From Acetobacteraceae bacterium (GTDB lineage Bacteria > Pseudomonadota > Alphaproteobacteria > Acetobacterales > Acetobacteraceae): 21,628 nucleotides of DNA. The notes beneath the pieces are model-generated. The model saw nothing but the letters and a program-made list of their open reading frames with translations, had not been told where the DNA came from and searched no databases. This document shows, one piece after another, positions 14,726 to 20,462 of this stretch (positions are counted from its first letter, which is position 1; each line of letters starts with the position of its first letter). The DNA lies in NCBI GenBank assembly GCA_027306955.1, contig DAHUXX010000209.1, positions 1 to 21,628 of the forward strand, given 5' to 3'. The position numbers were made by a program, and so were the translations under genes.

Positions 14726-16363
14726 ATGCGGGCTCCAGATGCCGTCGATCCGTTGCGGAACGAAGCCGATTGGCGGCACGCGATCCGCGGCCGCCATGCC
14801 TTGGGCGACCACCTCGGCGCGTTCGACCTGGCCACGTCCGCCCTGGCGCTCCATCCCGGTTCACCGGCGCTCGAATATGAGGCGATCCTGGCGCTCGCGC
14901 GTGCCGGCGCGCGCGCGCAGGCGGCGGCGCGGCTGGCCCAGCTCGAGGCGGACCTGCGGCGCGGCGCGGCGGACCTGCCGGACGATCTCGCGCGCGACAT
15001 CGCGAGCCTCGGGCCGCGCCTCTTGAAGGATGCGGCGCTGGAGGCGCCGCCGGACACGCGGCGCGGCCAAGCGACCGAGGCGGCGTTCGCGTACGGGCGG
15101 GTCTGGCAGGCGCGTGGCGGGTATTATCCGGCAATCAACGCGGCATCGCTCTTTGTGCTCGCGGAACGGAGGCGACTGGCGCGGCACTGGGCGGGGATCG
15201 CGCGCGACCTCGCGGCCGCCGCGCCCGAGGACTACTGGTCGCTCGCCACGCTGGGCGAGGCGGCGCTCATCCTGGGCGAGACTGCGGCGGCAGGGCGCGC
15301 GCTGGCCGCCGCGGCAGCGCGAGCCGGGCGCTGGGACGAGACTGCCGCCACGCGCCGGCAGCTGCGTTGGCTGGTCGCGGCGCTCGGCACGGATTTCCAC
15401 GTCGAGACCGCGCTGCCGGCACCGGAGGTTCGTTTTGAGACCGTTGCGAGAGGGAGCGCGGCTGGCGCGGCGGGCGAGCCCGGCCTGGCCTTCATGGGGA
15501 TCACCGATGCCGTGGATCTCGCCCATGCCGAGCGGTTGCTGGCGCGGAGATGGCGGCTCGGCGTGGTGCTGCCATGCCCCGAAGCGGTGCTGGCGCGGAC
15601 GCTGGGCGCGAGGGGCGATGCGGGCGCTGCCGCGCGGCTCGCCGAGGTGATCGCGCGCGCCGAGACGGTGGCGCATGTCGCGGCGGAGGCGGCGGCGGGC
15701 GAAGCGCTGGCAAACGCGCTGTGCCGGCGCGAAGCGGAGGGACTGGCTCGGCTGCGCGCCGAGGCGCTCGCGACCGTCGCGCGCGTGGCTGTTCCGGCGG
15801 CGATGGTGCCACGCGAGGACGGTGCGGGGCGCATGGCGCGCGCGATGCTGTTCGGCGACATGCATGGGTTCAGCGCGCTCTCCGAGCCGGAGCACCTGAT
15901 CTTCATCGAACGCGTGCTGGGCGCCTTTGCCGCCGTGCTGGAGGAATTCGGCGCGCGGGTGACATACACCGAGACCGCGGGCGACGGGCTCTATGTGGTG
16001 ATGGACGAGGTCGCGGCGACGGCGCGCTGCGCGCTCGCCCTGCAGGCGGCAACGCGCCCGGAGCGCATCGTGGCGATGGGGCTGCCGGCGACGCTCGGGC
16101 TGCGGCTCGGCGTGCATTACGGGCCGGTGTTCCGCCGCTTCGACAGGGTCATCGCGCGCTGGCGCTTCTGCGGGCAGGAGGTGGTGCGCACGGCGCGCAT
16201 CGAGCCGGTGACGCCGGTCGGCGCCATCTATGTCACCGAGCAGTTCGCGGCCGCGCTCGCGCTCGAGGGAGCCGAAGGGTTGCATTGCGACTATGCGGGG
16301 GTTCGGCCGATGGCCAAGGGCTACGGCGAGAGCCGCATGTATGCGCTGCGCGCGGCTGGGTGA
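14726..16363 (+). CDS. Class III nucleotide cyclase with N-terminal TRAFs-binding-like (DUF4071) helical region
   Basis: A 545-residue cytosolic protein. Residues about 1-225 are helical repeats. The stretch GGYYPAINAASLFVLAERRR (131-150) with EDYWSLATLGEAALILGE (168-185) resembles the TRAFs-binding/DUF4071 family. Residues about 226-365 form a helical linker, and about 370-540 are a class III cyclase. The metal aspartates are present (D378 in LFGDMHGFSAL, D420 in TETAGDGLYVV), as is a catalytic arginine (R491). The base-recognition lysine is replaced by E416, the usual aspartate by R480 (WRFCG), and the transition-state asparagine by V487. The product nucleotide is therefore uncertain and activity may be unusual or low. 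ATG 14726 has GGGAG 8 nt upstream. Divergent from the phosphodiesterase; converges on the protease gene with 54 nt between. The cyclase fold is firm, the N-terminal family less so. Confidence 0.87.
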   Translation: MRAPDAVDPLRNEADWRHAIRGRHALGDHLGAFDLATSALALHPGSPALEYEAILALARAGARAQAAARLAQLEADLRRGAADLPDDLARDIASLGPRLLKDAALEAPPDTRRGQATEAAFAYGRVWQARGGYYPAINAASLFVLAERRRLARHWAGIARDLAAAAPEDYWSLATLGEAALILGETAAAGRALAAAAARAGRWDETAATRRQLRWLVAALGTDFHVETALPAPEVRFETVARGSAAGAAGEPGLAFMGITDAVDLAHAERLLARRWRLGVVLPCPEAVLARTLGARGDAGAAARLAEVIARAETVAHVAAEAAAGEALANALCRREAEGLARLRAEALATVARVAVPAAMVPREDGAGRMARAMLFGDMHGFSALSEPEHLIFIERVLGAFAAVLEEFGARVTYTETAGDGLYVVMDEVAATARCALALQAATRPERIVAMGLPATLGLRLGVHYGPVFRRFDRVIARWRFCGQEVVRTARIEPVTPVGAIYVTEQFAAALALEGAEGLHCDYAGVRPMAKGYGESRMYALRAAG

Positions 16364-16417
16364 GCGGCTACGATGGCCCACCGTTCACTTCGCGCGGCGA
16401 CCCGCAGCACCACGCAC

Positions 16418-17212
16418 TCACGCGGCACGTGACGGTTCGCGCTCGGCCAGGGCACGCAGCAGGGTGCGCACCTCGTCCGGCCGCAGTGCCGGGTCCGCGC
16501 CCTTGAGGCAGGCGACGATGGCGCTGACCACGGGTGTCGCGAAGCTGGTGCCGGTGACGCTGGTGTAGCCACCGCCGGGTGCGAGCGTCGGCACTGCCTC
16601 GCCGTGGGCGGCGATCTCCACCGCCCGCCCGTCGCGGAAGCGATAGACGAACGGGTCTGCGAAGCGCGCGCGATCGACGCCGAGGACGGAACTGAACTCG
16701 GCCGGGAAACCGTCGTCCGTCACGGGCACGTTGCGCCGCGCCGCGATCACGACCTGGCCCTGGTAGAAGGCTCGCTCGCACAGCTCCGCGAGGCGCGGGG
16801 CGAAGGCGGCGCTGGCGGCAAGGCTCATGTTCACGACCGGCCAGCGCTCCCGCACGGCAAGTGCGAGGGCCGCGACCAGCGCCTCGCCCGGGCCCTGGTT
16901 ACCGGTGCCGAGCACACGCAGGTCGATCAGCCGTGCGTGCGGTGCCAGGCGGGCGATAATGCCGGCGACCGCCGTTCCGTGCCCGAAATTATCGTGGTTC
17001 TCGGCGGCGGCGAGCGGCACGGGCTGCATCCGCCCTGCCACCGTTTCGAACCCGACAGAGCGGGCGATGCGCGCGGCAAGCGCCGGATGCGTCGCGTCCA
17101 TGCCGCTGTCCAGCACCGCGACCTCGACCGGCGCGAGGGACGCGGCGGGAAGCTCGCCGAGCGGGAGGGCGGCCGCGGCGGCGCGCCAGGCGGAGAGATC
17201 GGCGGTGGTCAT
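16418..17212 (-). CDS. Subtilisin-like serine protease (S8 family), compact, no signal peptide
   Basis: A 264-residue S8 peptidase with the full triad: Asp35 in VAVLDSGMDATHPAL, His78 in NFGHGTAVAGI and Ser223 in VTGTSFATPVVSAI. The oxyanion asparagine is probably N161 in VVIAARRN, where most subtilases have AAGN. It has neither secretion signal nor propeptide and is little more than the catalytic domain, so it probably acts in the cytosol on a defined target. ATG 17212 overlaps the stop of the GAF gene by 4 nt (ATGA), so the two are translated together and may form a sensor-protease pair. Its stop faces the cyclase gene. A self-cleaving N-terminus of about 25 residues cannot be excluded. Confidence 0.92.
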   Translation of the reverse strand: MTTADLSAWRAAAAALPLGELPAASLAPVEVAVLDSGMDATHPALAARIARSVGFETVAGRMQPVPLAAAENHDNFGHGTAVAGIIARLAPHARLIDLRVLGTGNQGPGEALVAALALAVRERWPVVNMSLAASAAFAPRLAELCERAFYQGQVVIAARRNVPVTDDGFPAEFSSVLGVDRARFADPFVYRFRDGRAVEIAAHGEAVPTLAPGGGYTSVTGTSFATPVVSAIVACLKGADPALRPDEVRTLLRALAEREPSRAA

Positions 17213-17847
17213 TCGGCAGGCAGCGAGATGCGCGCGAGCGCGTCTATCATCCGCTCGGCCTCGACCAGCACCTCCGGACGCTGCTCCGCCACCCGCTCCA
17301 GCGCGGCCGCGATGCGCGCGATGGAGGGATGGGCGGCGCGCTCCCGCGCGATGGCGGCGAGCTCGCGTTCCTGCGCGATCAGCAGGGCGGCAACGGCGGC
17401 GAAGCCGCCGTAGAGGCGTCCCATTTCGCCGGTGAAACGTTTTCCGGGCGCGAAGCTCACGGCGGTGATGACGCCGAGCAGGGTCTCGCCGGAGACCACC
17501 GGCGCGGCGATGAGGGCCTCCGGCGTTTCGGGCCCGTCCTTGCGCTCGGCCTGGTGGATGTCGCGATAGACGGGTGCGCCGATCTGCACCTCCCGCGTCG
17601 CCGCGGCCAGGCCGGTGATGCCGGCGCCGAGCGGCACGCGCTGGCCACGCAACACCTGCTCGGTCTCGGCGGGGCCGATGGTCATGGCGAAGCGGAGATC
17701 CTCGGTCGCGGGGTCGTAGAGCAGCAGCGAGCCTTCCTCCCCGCCGCTCAGTTGCAGCCCGGTCCAGATGAGCAGGCGCAGCATCGGGCCGGCGGCGGCG
17801 CCGTCGCGAAACCCGAAGGCTGGATCGATGGGATCGAGGTCGCGCAT
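17209..17847 (-). CDS. GAF-domain protein
   Basis: A 212-residue soluble protein with a GAF domain over about residues 20-155. Typical elements are GSLLLYDPATEDLRFAM, VPLGAGITGLAAATREVQIGAPVYRD and ALIAAPVVSGETLLGVITAVSF. The last ~55 residues (AQERELAAIARERAAHPSI..., VAEQRPEVLVEAERMIDAL) are helical and probably a coiled coil. GAF domains bind small ligands, including cyclic nucleotides, and here no output domain is attached. The neighbouring protease, whose start overlaps this stop, is the obvious output (inference). ATG 17847 has AAGGA 8 nt upstream and lies 30 nt after the ABC gene. The NKFDE motif of cGMP-binding GAF domains is not visible. Confidence 0.85.
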   Translation of the reverse strand: MRDLDPIDPAFGFRDGAAAGPMLRLLIWTGLQLSGGEEGSLLLYDPATEDLRFAMTIGPAETEQVLRGQRVPLGAGITGLAAATREVQIGAPVYRDIHQAERKDGPETPEALIAAPVVSGETLLGVITAVSFAPGKRFTGEMGRLYGGFAAVAALLIAQERELAAIARERAAHPSIARIAAALERVAEQRPEVLVEAERMIDALARISLPAE

Positions 17848-17877
17848 GGGATGTTCCTTCGATCGCTGCGAGCGGTG

Positions 17878-18930
17878 TTAGGGCGAGGGAGTGGCGAGGG
17901 CTACGGCGGTGAACGACAATCCTTCCGAGCGTTCCGGGCGCACCGCGGCGAGGCGGGCGAAGAGGTTGTCGCCAGCGGCCAGTTCGCCGGGCGGCCCGAT
18001 GGCAGCGAAGCGGCCGTCCTCGAGGCAGCACACCTCGTCCGCCGCCGCGAGGACGAGGCCGGGGCTGTGGTCAACCAGGATCACGGTGGTACCCAGGCCG
18101 GCAATACCGCGCAGGATGACCGGCAGGGAGGCGAGCGCCAATGCGTCGAGCCCGGTGGAGGGTTCGTCGAGCAGCAGGACGGTGGGGCGCGTGAGCAGCG
18201 CGCGGGCGATGGCGAGACGGCGCCGCTCGCCGCCGGAAAGGCCGCCACCGGGCGCCATGGTGACCACGCGGTCGAGCGGGTGGACGGGTTCGAGCCGGCA
18301 CAGGGCCTCGCCGAGGCCGGCGCGCGCGATCGCCGCCTCGAGCTCGGCGTCGGTTGCGGCGGGGGCGCCGAGGAGCAGGTTGTCGCGGATCGTCGCATCC
18401 ATGATCAGTGGGAACTGCGAAACGGTGGCGATGTGACGACGGCGCCAGGCGTGGTCGAGGCGCGGCAGCGGAACGCCGCCGACGCTGATGCTGCCGGAGG
18501 TGGGCTGGCGGATGGCATTGATGAGCGCGAGGCAGGTGGACTTACCGCCCCCGGAGAGGCCGACGATCGCGCTGACCCGCCCCGGCGGGAAGTCATGGGT
18601 GATGCCGTCGAGCACGGGCGCCGCGCGGCCAGGATAGGCGAACCGTACGGCATCGAAACGGACAACGGCCGGGGCCCCCGGCGCCGGCTCGGCAGTGGAA
18701 GCGGGTTGCGGCGTGTCCACGGAAGGCGCGTCGAGCAAGGCGCCGACGGCGGCAACCGGCGGCCAGCTCGCGGCGAGGCCGGTGAAGAAGCCGATGAGCT
18801 CCTGCACCGGCTGGATGGCGCTGGGCACGAAATAATAAATGCCGAGCACGGCGCCGATCGGGCGGGAGGGGCTACTGGCCATGAGCAGCGCGGCGTAGAT
18901 CAGAAACGCGGCCTGCAGCAGCGTGGGCAT
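17878..18930 (-). CDS. ABC transporter ATPase fragment with TM5-TM6 (downstream of TAG)
   Basis: The 350-residue downstream open frame starts at ATG 18930, two codons after the TAG, and could be translated by reinitiation. It begins with TM5 and TM6 (about 3-18 and 26-52), then a Pro-rich linker, then a complete ATPase domain: Walker A GLSGGGKST (124-132), Q-loop TVSQFP, signature LSGGERRRLAIARAL (231-245), Walker B VLLLDEPSTGLD (251-262) and switch histidine H288 in LVDHSPG. Every ATPase motif is intact, so it is either recently broken or still in use. The last 20 or so residues after RPERSEG are not family-like. It lies 30 nt before the GAF gene in the same operon. The substrate is unknown. 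Confidence 0.65.
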   Translation of the reverse strand: MPTLLQAAFLIYAALLMASSPSRPIGAVLGIYYFVPSAIQPVQELIGFFTGLAASWPPVAAVGALLDAPSVDTPQPASTAEPAPGAPAVVRFDAVRFAYPGRAAPVLDGITHDFPPGRVSAIVGLSGGGKSTCLALINAIRQPTSGSISVGGVPLPRLDHAWRRRHIATVSQFPLIMDATIRDNLLLGAPAATDAELEAAIARAGLGEALCRLEPVHPLDRVVTMAPGGGLSGGERRRLAIARALLTRPTVLLLDEPSTGLDALALASLPVILRGIAGLGTTVILVDHSPGLVLAAADEVCCLEDGRFAAIGPPGELAAGDNLFARLAAVRPERSEGLSFTAVALATPSP

Positions 18931-18936
18931 CGAGTG

Positions 18937-19812
18937 CTACAGCGCGCGCGTCGCCTCGAGGCGGATGGTGGCACGCAGCCGAGCCGCCGCGAGCCGGGCG
19001 GTGGCGGCGGCAAAGGCGCGCGTGCGCGTGGCCTCGGCGCCGAGCAGGCGGACCTCCAGCGGCTGGGCGGCGGAGTTGTTGAACTCGCGGGCAAGCGCCG
19101 TCTGCGCCGCGAGCGCGTCCTTGAAGGCGCCACCCGTGCCGCGGTTGAGCCGCCAGCTCGCCACCGCCAGTGCCGCGACGACGAGGCCGAGGGCCACCTG
19201 CAGCAGGGGCGGCGCGTTGCCGGCAGCGGCAAGGTTGTGCAGCAGGAAGAGCAGCGCGGTGACGAAGCCGATGCTGCGAACCACGGGAAATTCGACGAGG
19301 TTGCGCATCACCGGCTGCGCGCCGGCGGCGAATTGCATCACCACCATGCTGGTTTCCGCCAGCGGATGGCTGTCGTGGTAGGCGGCCTCGAGGCCGAACA
19401 GTCGGTCGTGAAGGCGGATGCGCAGCCGGCGCAGCAGCTCCGCGTCCGCCCAGGCGGCGGCGATGCGGCTGAGCGGCGCGATGGCGGCGCCGGCGAGCGA
19501 CAGGGCCGCGTAGACGGCAACGAGCAGCAGCAGGGTGTGGTGATCCGGTGCCGTTGCCCGCAGCGAGGAGATGACATCGGCGAGTACCTGCACCGCGAAT
19601 TGGGAAAGCAGGGTGGCGCTGAGGGCGAGGCCGGCGCTGAGGACGACGCGCCCGGGGGCGGCGCGCGCGACCGTGACGCTCCAGCGGAGCATGTTGCGCA
19701 AAGAAAACGGTTCCGTCGGGGCCGGGGGCGGCATGGCCTTGGCCGAAGGTGAGGCCTGCCCGGGTGCCGGCGTTCCCGGCGGAGCTTTCTGCAATGGCGG
19801 TTGGGCTTGCAT
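18937..19812 (-). CDS. ABC transporter membrane fragment, TM1-TM4 (upstream of TAG)
   Basis: The 291-residue upstream frame contains a Pro/Ala/Gln-rich N-terminal tail (about 1-35), TM1 and TM2, the first cytoplasmic helix hairpin (RRLRIRLHDRLFGLEAAYHDSH), TM3 and TM4, and the long helix ending RLEATRAL before TAG. It lacks TM5, TM6 and the ATPase and could not transport alone. ATG 19812 (MQAQPPL) follows GAGG. ATG 19737 (MPPPAPTEPF) is an alternative, and the longer frame to 20037 overlaps the zinc-ribbon gene and is rejected. It starts 125 nt after that gene. Confidence 0.6.
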   Translation of the reverse strand: MQAQPPLQKAPPGTPAPGQASPSAKAMPPPAPTEPFSLRNMLRWSVTVARAAPGRVVLSAGLALSATLLSQFAVQVLADVISSLRATAPDHHTLLLLVAVYAALSLAGAAIAPLSRIAAAWADAELLRRLRIRLHDRLFGLEAAYHDSHPLAETSMVVMQFAAGAQPVMRNLVEFPVVRSIGFVTALLFLLHNLAAAGNAPPLLQVALGLVVAALAVASWRLNRGTGGAFKDALAAQTALAREFNNSAAQPLEVRLLGAEATRTRAFAAATARLAAARLRATIRLEATRAL

Positions 19813-19937
19813 CGCCTCGGCTGTGGGCTGTGTGCGGCTCACGGGCGTCCGGCGCGGCGCACCGGCAGGGTACACCGCGCCGTCCGTGATGCCAGGATTT
19901 CGGTTCGCGGCCAGGCCAGCGCCACGACCGTTGCGGG

Positions 19938-20186
19938 TCAGGCGCGGAACGCCATACCGCAGGCGCCGCAGATCACGGTTTCGTAGACTTCGCTGTTGAG
20001 ACCAGTGGTCCAGCCGATGTGGCCGCAGTAGGGGCACTGCGTCCAGCCGTTGTAATAGTACTGACCTTCGACATCCTTCGCCGGCGGCTTGCCGATCAGA
20101 AGCGCGAACTTGCCGCTGCTGATCGCGGCACGTGCCTCATCCTGGTCCATCTTGCTTCCGCGCTTGACTTCGAATCCTTCAGCCAT
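19938..20186 (-). CDS. Small zinc-ribbon protein (two CxxC)
   Basis: An 82-residue protein with two CxxC knuckles, QCPYCGHIGW (about 50-59) and VICGACGMAFRA at the very end, spaced as in a zinc ribbon. The N-terminal part (MAEGFEVKRGSKMDQDEARAAISSG...) is polar and probably helical, followed by YYYNGWTQ leading into the first knuckle. Zinc binding is expected; a partner protein or nucleic acid is possible. ATG 20186 is chosen over the upstream ATG 20246 because GAGGAAGGAAA lies just ahead of it and the residues before it are low in family character. It is the first small gene ahead of the ABC-GAF-protease group. I do not recognise the family. Confidence 0.75.
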   Translation of the reverse strand: MAEGFEVKRGSKMDQDEARAAISSGKFALLIGKPPAKDVEGQYYYNGWTQCPYCGHIGWTTGLNSEVYETVICGACGMAFRA

Positions 20187-20462
20187 GGTGTGGTTTCCTT
20201 CCTCTTGCTGTTGCGGCAGGAGAAGGCTCTCGACCCCGGCAACCATGCCGCGTTTGCATCGCCCGGGCCTTGTACTGTCCGGGTCCCGAAGCTCAGAGGA
20301 ACCGCGAACGGCGTCATCCTACGGACAGGTCGCCCGCACCAAACTGAAACATTTCACATCAGCGATCCCGGTCCGGGAGATCGTGAGCGGGAAAAAGCGT
20401 AGGTAGGGACCGGCGAGCCGTCAATCGCGATGGTGTAACATTCGGGCGCGGCGGGGGCGGGA

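Larger units (their letters stand above)
17878..19812 (-). pseudogene. ABC exporter (TMD-NBD) interrupted by an in-frame TAG
   Basis: Read as one frame from ATG 19812, this is a 644-codon half-transporter with an N-terminal Pro/Ala-rich tail, six membrane helices and an ATPase domain, broken only by TAG at 18939-18937 (codon 292). The frame does not shift, and the sequence on both sides (RLEATRAL, TAG, HSMPTLLQAAFL) runs smoothly from the long cytoplasmic helix into TM5. The TAG could have come from a CAG glutamine codon by one change. It may be a dead gene, two cooperating fragments, a suppressed stop, or a sequencing error. Confidence 0.7.

Noticed and set aside
13593..15026. Long plus-strand frame across the phosphodiesterase and into the cyclase
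   Set aside because: Its composition is Arg/Ala/Gly filler without motifs, and it conflicts with both motif-bearing genes.
17890..17950. RPERSEG in the ABC C-terminus as a REP-like repeat
   Set aside because: Only one copy was found in the window, so no repeat family can be shown.
18937..18939. TAG read as pyrrolysine or another recoded residue
   Set aside because: No pyrrolysine genes are visible, and the site is a linker to TM5 where glutamine is plausible; a nonsense change is simpler.
17329..19752. Very long plus-strand open frame opposite the ABC and GAF genes
   Set aside because: It is the antisense of well-supported minus-strand genes with clear motifs; stop-poor antisense frames are expected at this GC content.
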